Assembly: GCA_004552485.1 (NCBI GenBank)
Contig: SFOH01000024.1
Location: forward strand, 1-29,853
Direction of reading: 5' to 3'
Length of the DNA stretch: 29,853 nt
DNA from: Bacteroidales bacterium
GTDB taxonomy: Bacteria; Bacteroidota; Bacteroidia; Bacteroidales; Muribaculaceae
A program made the translations under genes and the position numbers. Below the pieces are notes generated by a model. The model saw nothing but the letters and a program-made list of their open reading frames with translations. It did no database searches and was not told the DNA's origin. Of this stretch, positions 8,654 through 16,045 are shown one piece after another; position 1 is the stretch's first letter; each line of letters begins with the position of its first letter.

Positions 8654-8860
8654 AAACAGTTTGGTTTAAAAAGTTGGTTTTTGGGGATTGGTTTTAGATT
8701 ATTGAGGTGAGTTGATTTCGAGACCGAAGTCAGAATGATGCGTTATACGTTTTTTTGGCGGGCGAGAGGGGGGGATTTAAGGGGTTGGGTGATTGTTTAT
8801 TTAAGGGGGAGTGATTTTGCGGAGCGTTTTTTGGGGATTGACGGGGTTGATTGCTAAGAA

Positions 8861-8985
8861 GCCGGCGTCAAAAAAAGAAGACTAACCATAGCTTGCAAAA
8901 CGACCTTGAATTCGGCTAAACGAGCCGGAGAAAACGCCACGCCGGCCCACAACTAATAAATTCGCACTGAAACACCACAAATATA
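8861..8985 (-). ncRNA. Possible structured RNA or leader
   Basis: On the minus strand TATATTTG (8985-8978) fits the -7 consensus, although no clear -33 box is present. The predicted transcript then contains GCCGGCGT (8946-8939), closed by ACGCCGGC (8868-8861) about 70 nt later, with an inner hairpin GGCT/AGCC near 8914-8926 and a U-rich stretch at 8871-8877. It would be either the 5' leader of the propeller/amidase operon or a separate small RNA. It does not match any riboswitch consensus I know. The evidence is pairing by eye only. Confidence 0.3.
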
Positions 8986-9072
8986 CGTCAATTTTTGGTT
9001 TTATCCTCACTTTTTAAACTATTTTAACACCGATTTTAACACACCCACTCCCCCGTGGAATTGAAGATTTGA

Positions 9073-9097
9073 AATTGCCAACAAGTTGTGGGCAATT
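9073..9097. promoter_or_regulatory. 25-bp near-palindrome, possible operator
   Basis: Arms AATTGCCAACAA (9073-9084) and TTGTGGGCAATT (9086-9097) pair at 11 of 12 positions around a single central base. So short a centre favours a DNA dyad over an RNA hairpin. It sits between the two divergent genes and upstream of the HAD/ribF promoter. Confidence 0.45.
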
Positions 9098-9134
9098 CTT
9101 GTGAAAAAGAAAGGGGGCGGGAAATAGCGGAGGA

Positions 9135-9162
9135 GGGGAAGGAGGGAGGGGAGGAGGGGGGG
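9135..9162 (+). other. G-rich tract with quadruplex-forming pattern
   Basis: Four runs of three or more G (9135-9138, 9144-9146, 9148-9151, 9156-9162) are separated by 1-5 nt, which meets the usual G-quadruplex pattern. It lies about 60 bp upstream of the -7 box of the HAD gene. It could be functional or just a product of the G-biased intergenic sequence. Confidence 0.5.
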
Positions 9163-9220
9163 AGCGAATTTTTTTGCGGAATATTGGGGGTGGAGGTGCG
9201 GGTATGTCGCGTTTTTTCAT

Positions 9221-9228
9221 TAATTTTG
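9221..9228 (+). promoter_or_regulatory. -7 box for the HAD phosphatase/ribF operon
   Basis: TAATTTTG matches TAnnTTTG. No convincing -33 box is present at 19-21 nt upstream. Transcription would start near 9235, inside the 10-bp repeats, giving a leader of roughly 70 nt. Confidence 0.5.
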
Positions 9229-9230
9229 CA

Positions 9231-9314
9231 GAACCGTTTAGAACCGTTTAGAACCGTTTAGAACCGTTTAGAACTAAACTATGATTAATATTTAGAACTA
9301 AACTATGATCAATA
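9231..9314 (+). repeat. 10-bp tandem repeat and 24-bp duplication of the start region
   Basis: GAACCGTTTA occurs four times perfectly (9231-9270) and a fifth unit begins with GAAC. The next 24 bases (9267-9290) are repeated with one change at 9291-9314. The duplicated block contains the start codon, so a second ATG at 9281 opens a four-codon frame (Met-Ile-Asn-Ile, stop at 9293-9295) just before the real ATG at 9305. Confidence 0.85.
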
Positions 9315-9931
9315 ATTTGCTTTTTGACCTGGGCGGGGTCATCATGGACATTCGTAAGGAGGACTGCGTGACGGCTTTCGAGAAGCTCGGACTGCCCGAC
9401 GCGGCCGCTTACTTCGGCGATTTTGTGCAGCAGGAGCCGTTCGCCTCTCTGGAGAGCGGCCATCTCTCGGTGCGCGAATTCCACGACATTCTGCGTCCGC
9501 GTTTTCCCCAGCCTGTCACCAACGCCCAGATTGACAACGCCTTTCAGCAGTTTCTGAAGGGTATTCCCGTGGAGCGCCTCCAGCAGCTGCGCTCGCTGCG
9601 CAAGCGTTTCAACCTCTACCTGCTCTCGAACACGAATCCCATCATGTGGAAAAACCGCATCGCCATGGAGTTCGGCAAGGAGGGGCTGAACGTGCACGAC
9701 TATTTTGACGGCATCACCACGTCGTTCGCCGCGAAGGCCATGAAGCCGGCGCCGGAGATTTTCGAGTATGCCGCGGCCACGATGGAGATTGTGCCCGACC
9801 AGACGCTGTTCCTGGACGATAGCGAGGCCAACTGCCGCGCCGCCGAGGCTCTTGGCTGGCACGCCGCACACGTGCCCGTCGGCACGAGTTTCATGGATGT
9901 TATAGACAACTATCTGACTGAGCACAAATGA
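9305..9931 (+). CDS. HAD-superfamily phosphatase (HAD-IA, YihX-like)
   Basis: A 208-residue cytosolic phosphatase of the haloacid dehalogenase superfamily. Motif I is FDLGGV with nucleophile Asp8; the usual second Asp is Gly, as in the HAD-IA variant-3 group that includes the sugar phosphatase YihX. Motif II is LLSNTN (Ser108), motif III Lys147 (KAMKPAPEIF), motif IV FLDDSEAN (Asp171, Asp172). The helical cap lies between residues 15 and 90. The substrate cannot be read from sequence; a sugar phosphate or FMN-like compound would fit the group. Its stop overlaps the ribF start (ATGA), so the two are translationally coupled, which makes a flavin-phosphate role possible but unproven. The start at 9305 is favoured because the upstream ATG at 9281 stops after four codons. 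Confidence 0.9.
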   Translation: MINNLLFDLGGVIMDIRKEDCVTAFEKLGLPDAAAYFGDFVQQEPFASLESGHLSVREFHDILRPRFPQPVTNAQIDNAFQQFLKGIPVERLQQLRSLRKRFNLYLLSNTNPIMWKNRIAMEFGKEGLNVHDYFDGITTSFAAKAMKPAPEIFEYAAATMEIVPDQTLFLDDSEANCRAAEALGWHAAHVPVGTSFMDVIDNYLTEHK

Positions 9932-10857
9932 GTTATGCGGCGGTCATAGGAACTTTCGACGGCCTACACCGCGGCCATCAGCGTCTGCTCGAGCAGCTGC
10001 GCGAGGTGGCCGAGGCGCGCGGTCTGCAGTCTATGGCCGTGACGTTCACGGAGCATCCGATGGCCCACATTCCGCCGTTCGCAGTACCCCCGCGCTTGTG
10101 CGACAATGCGCGGCGTATCAGGCTGTTAGAGCAATCGGTCGACAAGGTCGTGGTGCTCGACTTCAGCACGATAAAGCACCTGACGGCTGCGCAGTTCATG
10201 GAGCGCCTGGCCGCGCTGGGCGTGACGGTGCTGCTCATGGGCTATGACACGCGCTTCGGCTCGGACATGCCGCGTGAGGCCGAGGTCTACCGCACGGCCG
10301 CCTCTGCCGCGGGCATCACCGTGGTCTTCTGCTCAACGGCCGTGCACACCGACGACGGCGCCGTAATCGCCTCTTCCTCAATCCGCAAGGCGCTGGCCGA
10401 CGGCGACGTGGCCACGGCAGCGCTGATGCTGGGCCGTCCGTACGCCGTGACCGGAACGGTGGACGCCGGACGCGGCCAGGGTCGCACCATCGGCTTCCCC
10501 ACGGCCAATGTCCGCCCCGACGACCCGGAGGTGGCCGTCCCCGCCCCGGGTGTCTACGCCTGTGTGGCTGATGCGGTCAGTGCCAACGGCTCCACTATCT
10601 TCCGCGACCGCCCCGCGATGGTGAACATCGGCACGTGCCCCACCTTCGTCCCCGACGGCCGCAAAATCACCATCGAGGCCCATATCCCGGGCTTCGCCGG
10701 CGACCTCTACGGCGCCACGCTTTCCCTGCGCTTCGTGCGCCGCATGCGTTCGGAGCGCGCCTTCCCCTCGGTGGAAGCCCTCAAGGCGCAGCTCCACAGC
10801 GACGCCGCCAAGACTCTTGAAATCCTCAAACAGGCCGGCCTCGGAAATCCGCACTGA
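9928..10857 (+). CDS. ribF: Bifunctional riboflavin kinase / FMN adenylyltransferase
   Basis: A 309-residue cytosolic enzyme that phosphorylates riboflavin to FMN and then adenylylates it to FAD. The N-terminal nucleotidyltransferase domain has GTFDGLHRGH (8-17), MGYDTRFG (104-111) and the SSSIRKAL block (149-156). The C-terminal riboflavin kinase domain has GRGQGRTIGFPTANV (181-195), PAPGVYAC (205-212), NIGTCPTF (233-240) and the closing SLRFVRRMRSE. Length and order are normal for the family. It overlaps the HAD phosphatase stop by 4 bp and is followed 42 bp later by the symporter gene, so it belongs to a short operon. Confidence 0.97.
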   Translation: MSYAAVIGTFDGLHRGHQRLLEQLREVAEARGLQSMAVTFTEHPMAHIPPFAVPPRLCDNARRIRLLEQSVDKVVVLDFSTIKHLTAAQFMERLAALGVTVLLMGYDTRFGSDMPREAEVYRTAASAAGITVVFCSTAVHTDDGAVIASSSIRKALADGDVATAALMLGRPYAVTGTVDAGRGQGRTIGFPTANVRPDDPEVAVPAPGVYACVADAVSANGSTIFRDRPAMVNIGTCPTFVPDGRKITIEAHIPGFAGDLYGATLSLRFVRRMRSERAFPSVEALKAQLHSDAAKTLEILKQAGLGNPH

Positions 10858-10899
10858 TTGCCCCGCGCGCCGACCCCTGACATATAATATACCTGTACC

Positions 10900-12090
10900 A
10901 TGAAAAAGTTGAAGATCGGACTGCTCGGATGGATTATCGTGGCAATCGCCGCGGGCATCGGCGTCGGCGTTGTGGCGCCCATGTGGTGCGCGAGGCTGAT
11001 GGCCACGTTCGGCAGCGTGTTCTCCCAGTTCCTGGGCTTTATGATTCCGCTGATTATCGTGGGATTCGTGACGCCGGCCATCGCCGACGTGGGCTCGCGC
11101 GCCGGCAAACTCCTCGTTGCCACGGCTCTGCTGGCCTATTTCGCCACCTTCTTTGCGGGCATGCTCTCCTACTTCACGGGCACGCTCACCTTCCCGTGGC
11201 TCATCGGCGGCGAGGAGGGGCTGGCGGTGGTGACGTCGGCCCAGCCCGTCAAGCCGTATTTCACCGTCGAGATTCCGCCGCTCATGCCGGTGATGACGGC
11301 GCTGGTGCTCTCGTTCATGCTGGGCCTGGGCATTGCCTTCACGCGCACCGACGCCCTGCGCAACGTGGCCGTCGAGCTGCGCGACATCGTGGCCAAGACT
11401 ATACGCGTGGCCATACTGCCGCTGCTGCCGGTCTACATCTTCACCATCTTCCTGAACATGACCGTCGAGGGGCAGGTGGCCGTCATCCTGCGCGCCTTCA
11501 TGAAGGTCATCCTCGTCATCTTCATCCTCCACATCTTCATCCTGCTGCTGCAATACTGCATCGCGGCGTGCTTCAACCGCGGCAATCCGCTGAAGATGCT
11601 GCGCACGATGCTGCCGGCCTATTTCACGGCGCTGGGCACGCAGAGCTCGGCGGCCACCATCCCGGTGACGCTGCGTCAGACCATAGCCATGGGCGTCGAC
11701 AAGGACGTGGCGGGCTTCGTGGTGCCCCTGTGCGCGACCATCCACATGTCGGGCTCGGCGCTGAAAATCACGGCATGTGCGCTGGCGCTGCTCATCATGC
11801 ACAACCAGCCCCACGAGCTGGGTATGTTCCTGGAGTTCACGGCCATGCTGGGCATCAGCATTGTGGCGGCTCCGGGCATCCCCGGCGGCGCCATCATGGC
11901 CAGTCTGGGCATCCTGGGCTCAATCCTGGGCTTCGACCAGCAGATGCTGGCGCTGATGATCGCGCTGTACATCGCCATGGACTCGTTCGGCACGGCCTGC
12001 AACGTCACCGGCGACGGCGCCCTGGCCGTTATCCTCAACCGCTTCTTCAGCAAGAAAGGCGCCGTCCCCGCGGCTCCGGACGCTCACTGA
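10900..12090 (+). CDS. Dicarboxylate/amino acid:cation symporter (DAACS family)
   Basis: A 396-residue inner-membrane secondary transporter with many hydrophobic helices. Family marks are the serine-containing hairpin GTQSSAATIPVT (246-257), the second hairpin APGIPGGAIM (324-333) and the helix-8 substrate motif DSFGTACNVTGD (361-372), in which Asp361, Thr365, Asn368 and Asp372 occupy the expected positions. In helix 7 the usual NMDGT cation motif is replaced by HMSGS (282-286), so the Asp that helps bind sodium is missing; ion coupling may differ from well-studied members. Substrate is probably a small dicarboxylate or amino acid but cannot be fixed. The gene follows ribF by 42 bp and ends at a strong hairpin terminator. 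Confidence 0.9.
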   Translation: MKKLKIGLLGWIIVAIAAGIGVGVVAPMWCARLMATFGSVFSQFLGFMIPLIIVGFVTPAIADVGSRAGKLLVATALLAYFATFFAGMLSYFTGTLTFPWLIGGEEGLAVVTSAQPVKPYFTVEIPPLMPVMTALVLSFMLGLGIAFTRTDALRNVAVELRDIVAKTIRVAILPLLPVYIFTIFLNMTVEGQVAVILRAFMKVILVIFILHIFILLLQYCIAACFNRGNPLKMLRTMLPAYFTALGTQSSAATIPVTLRQTIAMGVDKDVAGFVVPLCATIHMSGSALKITACALALLIMHNQPHELGMFLEFTAMLGISIVAAPGIPGGAIMASLGILGSILGFDQQMLALMIALYIAMDSFGTACNVTGDGALAVILNRFFSKKGAVPAAPDAH

Positions 12091-12104
12091 TGCAAAAAAA
12101 AGCA

Positions 12105-12156
12105 CCGCACGCGGCTCTCCCGGGAACAGTACCGGCGGAGCCGCGTGCGGCGTTTT
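12105..12156. terminator. Bidirectional terminator between symporter and ferritin genes
   Basis: Arms CCGCACGCGGCTC (12105-12117) and its exact complement (12138-12150) form a 13-bp stem. CGTTTT follows on the plus strand and an A run (12094-12101) precedes it, so both converging transcripts can end here. Confidence 0.85.
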
Positions 12157-12194
12157 AGGGTAGGGGGTCTCGCCCCTTTCTCAATGAGGTTTCT

Positions 12195-12713
12195 TTATTT
12201 GGCGGCGAGGATGCTGGGAGCCACGTAGGTGCGGGCGCCGAGCTCCTGGTCGAAGGTGTAGAGAGCCAGACCGTTGTCGCCGATGAGTTTCAGGCGGTCG
12301 ATGAGGGTGTGGCAGTTGTCCTCTTCCTCAACCTGCTCGCTGATGAACCAGTTCAGGCGCTCGCGGGTGGCGTAGTCCTTCTCTTCCTCGGCGAGGGCGT
12401 AGAGGTTGTTGATCAGAGAGGTCACCTTCTCCTCGTGCTCGAGCGTGGCCTGGAAGGCGGCGAGCTCGCTGGCCCAGGTGGTGGGAACGGCGGCGATGGC
12501 TTTCAGCACAACGCGGCCGCCGCGGGCGTTCACATAGTTGCGGAAAATCTCGGCGTGAGCCAGCTCTTCCTGGAACTGTACGTTGAACCAGTTGGCGATG
12601 CCGGGACGGCCCTCGGCCTCGAAGTGCATGGCCATTGACAGATAGAGATAGGCTGACCACATCTCAGCGTTAATCTGCTCATTCAGAGCGTCTTGTAACT
12701 TGGGTGATAACAT
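12195..12713 (-). CDS. ftnA: Bacterial non-heme ferritin
   Basis: A 172-residue cytosolic iron-storage protein that oxidises Fe(II) and stores the mineral inside a 24-subunit shell. Ferroxidase ligands match E. coli FtnA numbering: Glu17, Glu50, His53, Glu94, Gln127 and Glu130, with Glu49, Glu126 and Glu129 available for the third iron site. The four-helix pattern is continuous and no heme-ligand Met of bacterioferritin type is evident. The start MLSPKLQDALNEQ is normal for the family. It is a single-gene unit with its own near-consensus promoter. I see no Fur-like box, though oxidative or iron control is typical for this gene. Confidence 0.96.
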   Translation of the reverse strand: MLSPKLQDALNEQINAEMWSAYLYLSMAMHFEAEGRPGIANWFNVQFQEELAHAEIFRNYVNARGGRVVLKAIAAVPTTWASELAAFQATLEHEEKVTSLINNLYALAEEEKDYATRERLNWFISEQVEEEDNCHTLIDRLKLIGDNGLALYTFDQELGARTYVAPSILAAK

Positions 12714-12766
12714 AATATAAATGTTTTACAGGGGTTTGTTTCTTGAATTTCTTCGTTTGCTGAACA

Positions 12767-12798
12767 CAAAATTACAACAAATTTCGTGACTCTCCAAA
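12767..12798 (-). promoter_or_regulatory. Consensus Bacteroidota promoter for ferritin
   Basis: On the minus strand TTTG (12798-12795), 20 nt, then TAATTTTG (12774-12767). Both boxes and the spacing match the TTTG-N19-21-TAnnTTTG consensus. The leader to the ATG at 12713 is about 45 nt. Confidence 0.8.
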
Positions 12799-12843
12799 AT
12801 TATTTTTCCGCTTCTTTTTAATGTGTATGTCACGGCAAAATAT

Positions 12844-12851
12844 TAATTTTG
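12844..12851 (+). promoter_or_regulatory. -7 box immediately before the O-methyltransferase start
   Basis: TAATTTTG lies only 8 nt before ATG 12860. If used, transcription would begin almost at the start codon, giving a leaderless or nearly leaderless message. It also argues that the in-frame ATGs at 12821 and 12827 are not starts. Confidence 0.5.
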
Positions 12852-12859
12852 CAAAACTT

Positions 12860-13489
12860 ATGGAATTAGAGGATTACATAGCCGCACATATCGACGCCGA
12901 GCCCGACGTTCTCCACGCTCTCTACCGGCGCACCCACTTGACGCATCTCTACCCGCGCATGTGCTCGGGCCACGTCCAGGGGCGCCTGCTGAAGATGCTG
13001 ACGGAGATGATTCGTCCGAGCCGCATCCTGGAGCTGGGCACGTTCACGGGCTACTCCGCGCTGTGCTTCGCCGAGGGCATGCCCGAGGGCTGCACGCTCG
13101 ACACTGTCGAGCTCGACGACGAGATGGAGCCGGAGCTCACGGCCCTCTTCGCCGCCTCGCCGCGCGCCTCGGACATACGCCTCCACATCGGCGACGCTCT
13201 CACGGTGGTGCCCGCCCTGCCCGGGACGTGGGACATGGTGTTCATCGACGCCAACAAGCGCCACTATCGCGGGTACCTCGACATGGTCATCGACCGCGTT
13301 CCCGCCGGCGGATTCATCCTCGCCGACAACACGCTCTGGGACGGCCACATCCTCGACGACACCACCTGCCGCGACGCCCAGTCGCGCGCCATCGCCGCCT
13401 TCAACGACTATGTCGCCGCCCATCCCCGCCTCGAGAAGGTGATTCTCCCCGTCCGCGACGGCCTCACAATCATGCGGGTAATCAGATAA
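12860..13489 (+). CDS. SAM-dependent O-methyltransferase (class I, Methyltransf_3 type)
   Basis: A 209-residue cytosolic methyltransferase related to catechol/caffeoyl-CoA O-methyltransferases. The SAM site is ILELGTFTGYSALCFAE with acidic VELDDE after strand 2; FIDANK and ILADNTLWDG match the metal/substrate loops of the family. A metal-dependent transfer to a hydroxyl group is expected; the natural acceptor is unknown. I chose ATG 12860 (MELEDYIAAHID), not the in-frame ATG at 12821, because family members begin this way and a promoter box occupies 12844-12851. There is no Shine-Dalgarno site. It is followed 84 bp later by rbfA and may be transcribed alone. Confidence 0.9.
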   Translation: MELEDYIAAHIDAEPDVLHALYRRTHLTHLYPRMCSGHVQGRLLKMLTEMIRPSRILELGTFTGYSALCFAEGMPEGCTLDTVELDDEMEPELTALFAASPRASDIRLHIGDALTVVPALPGTWDMVFIDANKRHYRGYLDMVIDRVPAGGFILADNTLWDGHILDDTTCRDAQSRAIAAFNDYVAAHPRLEKVILPVRDGLTIMRVIR

Positions 13490-13573
13490 AGCGCCCCGCG
13501 CCGCCACGGACTTCTAACTTTTCACCCGCGTGAGGCGTTTATTAGTTACGTATAACATAAAAACACAAAAGAT

Positions 13574-13909
13574 ATGGAATCAACAAGACAAGCAAAAATA
13601 GCCCGTCTGATACAGAAAGAGCTCAGCGAGATCTTCCGTCAGCAGACGGCGAAAACCCACGGCGTGCTCATCTCTGTGAGCGCCGTCCGCGTGAGCCCCG
13701 ACCTGTCAATCGCCCGCGCCTATCTGAGCGTCTTCCCATCGGAAAAGGGCAAGGAGATGATTGAGAGCATCAACGCCAACGCCCGCACCATCCGCTATGA
13801 GCTGGCCCAGAAAGTGCGCTTCCAGCTGCGCAAGACGCCCGAGCTGTCGTTCTACTTGGACGACTCGCTCGACTACATCGAAAACATCGACCATCTGCTG
13901 CAGAAATAA
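13574..13909 (+). CDS. rbfA: Ribosome-binding factor A
   Basis: A 111-residue cytosolic KH-fold protein that assists late maturation of the 30S subunit and 16S rRNA 5' end. Recognised from the N-terminal RQAKIARLIQKELSEIF, the central SVSAVRVSPDLSIARAYLSV and the C-terminal ELSFYLDDSLDYIENIDHLL, all typical for the family and in the right order. Length is normal. The stop TAA (13907-13909) is 12 bp from the TTG start of the next gene and in the same frame, so rbfA and the permease are almost certainly one transcript. Confidence 0.96.
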   Translation: MESTRQAKIARLIQKELSEIFRQQTAKTHGVLISVSAVRVSPDLSIARAYLSVFPSEKGKEMIESINANARTIRYELAQKVRFQLRKTPELSFYLDDSLDYIENIDHLLQK

Positions 13910-13921
13910 ACCCCCGAGGAC

Positions 13922-15142
13922 TTGTTTCCGTTAAGAATAGCCTGGAGATACGTCAAGGCGCGCAAAAGCCACCGCGCCGTGAACATCATTGCCTGGATAG
14001 CCGTGGGCGGCGTTGCCGTCGCCGTGGCTGCCATGGTGGTGGTGCTCAGCATCTACAACGGTTTCGAGCAGCTCAGCGCCCAGCGCATGTCGCGCATGGA
14101 CCCGCAGCTTTTGGTGCAGCGCACGGACGGGCGCATGATTGAGAACGCCGACTCGCTGGCCGCCGCCCTGGAGCGCATCGCCGGCGTGGAGGCCGCCGAC
14201 CCGGTCATCACCGAACGCGCCCTCATCATGACCGACATGGGCCAGATGCCCGTTGTCTTCAAGGCCGTTCCCGCCGGCTACGACCGCCGCAACATCGCCC
14301 TCGACTCGCTCATGGAGGCCGGCGCCTATGCCACGCAGACCGCCTCCGGCTATCCCGCCGCGGCCGTCTCCGTCGGCGTCGCTAACAAACTGGCGGTCAT
14401 CCCCGAACAGGCCCCGCTCGCCAACATCTACGTGCCGCGCCGCGTGGGTCGCATCAACCCCGCCAACCCCGGCGCCGCCTTCGCCCGGGAGTCGATGGTG
14501 GTCAGCGGCGTCTTCCGCACCGACGATCAGGACGTCGACGCCGACCACATCATCATCCCCCTCGCCGTGGCCCGCGAACTGCTCGACTACGACACTCAGG
14601 GCTCGGCCGTGGACCTGCGCCTCAGTCCCGACGCCTCAGCCGTTAAGGTTCAGCGCGCCGTGCAGGACGCCGTCGGCGACGGCATCTCCGTTCAGAACCG
14701 CCTCGAGCAGCGCAGCGAGAACTTCCGCATGATCGCCATCGAGAAGTGGGTGACGTTCATGATGCTCCTGATGGTGCTCGTCATCGCCCTGTTCAACATC
14801 GTCAGCACCCTCTCGCTCCTCGTCATCGAGAAGCGTGACAACATGTCGACCCTGCGCGCCATCGGTGCCACGCGCCACAGCGTGGGCAGCATCTTCGCCT
14901 GGCAGGGATTCATCGTCACGGTCACCGGCGGCGTCATCGGCATCGTCCTAGGCGTCGCTCTCGCCCTGACCCAGGAATACGGCCACGTCATCACCCTCGG
15001 AAGCCGCCCCGGCACGGCCGTCGTCGACTATTATCCCGTGAGTCTGCTCGTCACCGACCTGCTCATCGTCTTCGCCGCCGTCCTCGCCGTCTCCCTGCTC
15101 ATGACGCTCGTGGCGCGTCTCCTCGCCGCCAAAAACTCTTAA
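13922..15142 (+). CDS. ABC transporter permease, FtsX/LolC-like, with TTG start
   Basis: A 406-residue inner-membrane protein. One helix near the N-terminus (residues 20-45), a periplasmic MacB-type core domain (about 50-275) and three C-terminal helices (about 275-300, 325-350, 370-400) give the classic FtsX-superfamily layout, closest to LolC/LolE permeases that extract lipoproteins. The matching ATPase is not in this window, so transport of lipoproteins is inferred. The start is the TTG at 13922: the frame is closed by the rbfA stop only 12 bp upstream, homologous proteins begin with FPLxIAxRY-like sequence, and the first ATG would cut off half of the first helix. The next gene starts 20 bp downstream. 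Confidence 0.9.
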   Translation: MFPLRIAWRYVKARKSHRAVNIIAWIAVGGVAVAVAAMVVVLSIYNGFEQLSAQRMSRMDPQLLVQRTDGRMIENADSLAAALERIAGVEAADPVITERALIMTDMGQMPVVFKAVPAGYDRRNIALDSLMEAGAYATQTASGYPAAAVSVGVANKLAVIPEQAPLANIYVPRRVGRINPANPGAAFARESMVVSGVFRTDDQDVDADHIIIPLAVARELLDYDTQGSAVDLRLSPDASAVKVQRAVQDAVGDGISVQNRLEQRSENFRMIAIEKWVTFMMLLMVLVIALFNIVSTLSLLVIEKRDNMSTLRAIGATRHSVGSIFAWQGFIVTVTGGVIGIVLGVALALTQEYGHVITLGSRPGTAVVDYYPVSLLVTDLLIVFAAVLAVSLLMTLVARLLAAKNS

Positions 15143-15162
15143 GCCCCCTTACTTAATTCACA

Positions 15163-15945
15163 ATGCAGACAATTCTCTTTCACGACACCATATTCGGCCC
15201 CATCCACTCGCGCCGCCTGGGCACCAGCCTCGGCGTGAACCTCATGCCGCGCGATGGCAAGGTGTGCTCGTTCGACTGCCTCTACTGCGAGGCCGGCTAC
15301 AACGCCCAGGGCCCCGGCAAGGCCGGTCTCCCCTCGCGCGAAGAGGTGGCGCGGCTGCTCGAGCAGAAGTTGCAGGAGATGCACGCCCAAGGGCAGAGCC
15401 TCGACGTCATCACCTTCTCCGGCAACGGCGAGCCCACGCTCCACCCCGACTTCGCCGGAGTCGTCGACGATGTCCTCCGCCTGCGCGACCGCTACTTCAC
15501 CGCCGCAAAAGTCTCCGTGCTGGCCAACTCCACCCAGCTTCACCGCCCCGACGTCTGCGACGCCCTCCGACGTGTCGACAACAACATCCTCAAACTCGAC
15601 AGCGCCGTCGAATCGACCATGCACGCCCTCGACCGCCCCGCCTCCCCGGCCTTCACCGTCGAGAAAGTCATCCCTCAGTTAGCCGAATTTCCCCATAACG
15701 CCATCATACAGACCATGTTCACCCGCGGCTCCCACGACGGCGTCGCCGTGGACAATACCACCCCCGCCGAGGTCGACGCCCTCATCGACGCCTACCGCCG
15801 CATCAACCCGCGCGAGATAATGGTCTACTCCATCGACCGACGCACCCCCGAGCAGTCGCTGCAGAAAATCCCCGCCGACGAGCTCCGCGCCATCGCCGAC
15901 CGCATCACCCGCGAGACATCCATCCCCGTTCAGCTCACCCTCTGA
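15163..15945 (+). CDS. Radical SAM protein (COG0731-like)
   Basis: A 260-residue iron-sulfur enzyme. The CSFDCLYC motif (Cys35, Cys39, Cys42) binds the 4Fe-4S cluster that cleaves SAM; FSGNGEPTLHPDF is the GGE-like SAM contact and VLANSTQL and LKLDSA are later barrel strands. The opening FGPIHSRRLGTSLGVNLMP is characteristic of a widespread radical SAM family distantly related to tRNA wyosine enzymes, whose reaction in bacteria is not established. No C-terminal accessory cluster is evident. It lies 20 bp after the permease gene, so it is the third gene of the rbfA unit. Product assignment beyond radical SAM would be a guess. Confidence 0.9.
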   Translation: MQTILFHDTIFGPIHSRRLGTSLGVNLMPRDGKVCSFDCLYCEAGYNAQGPGKAGLPSREEVARLLEQKLQEMHAQGQSLDVITFSGNGEPTLHPDFAGVVDDVLRLRDRYFTAAKVSVLANSTQLHRPDVCDALRRVDNNILKLDSAVESTMHALDRPASPAFTVEKVIPQLAEFPHNAIIQTMFTRGSHDGVAVDNTTPAEVDALIDAYRRINPREIMVYSIDRRTPEQSLQKIPADELRAIADRITRETSIPVQLTL

Positions 15946-15990
15946 ACCCTTTCCCCTCCCCCCGCGTTTATATTTAACTGAAACTCACCC

Positions 15991-16035
15991 ACATAAATCA
16001 AATAAGAAACATAAATCACATAAATAACATAAAAC
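15991..16035 (+). repeat. 9-bp tandem repeat in the leader of the first FKBP gene
   Basis: Five 9-bp units: ACATAAATC, AAATAAGAA, ACATAAATC, ACATAAATA, ACATAAAAC, ending 10 bp before ATG 16046. An upstream TATATTTA (15969-15976) is one base off the -7 consensus. The A-rich unstructured leader may help ribosome loading in the absence of a Shine-Dalgarno site. Confidence 0.7.
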
Positions 16036-16045
16036 CCCCACAATC

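Larger units (their letters stand above)
8654..9304. other. Divergent intergenic region, 651 bp
   Basis: Between the propeller gene (minus) and the HAD phosphatase (plus). Held here: a possible structured RNA on the minus strand (8861-8985), a palindrome (9073-9097), a G-rich tract (9135-9162), a plus-strand promoter box (9221-9228), and 10-bp and 24-bp tandem repeats (9231-9314). The stretch 8755-8830 has two similar ATTTAAGGGG blocks. The minus-strand frame across 9014-9220 is poly-proline low complexity and I do not call it a gene. Confidence 0.7.

Noticed and set aside
9014..9220. 68-codon minus frame rich in proline
   Set aside because: Low-complexity translation of a G-rich tract; no domain.
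10378..11814. 478-codon minus frame opposite ribF and the symporter
   Set aside because: His/Arg/Gly-rich shadow frame spanning two well-recognised genes.
12821..12859. Upstream start for the O-methyltransferase
   Set aside because: Overlaps a -7 promoter box and extends beyond the usual N-terminus of the family.
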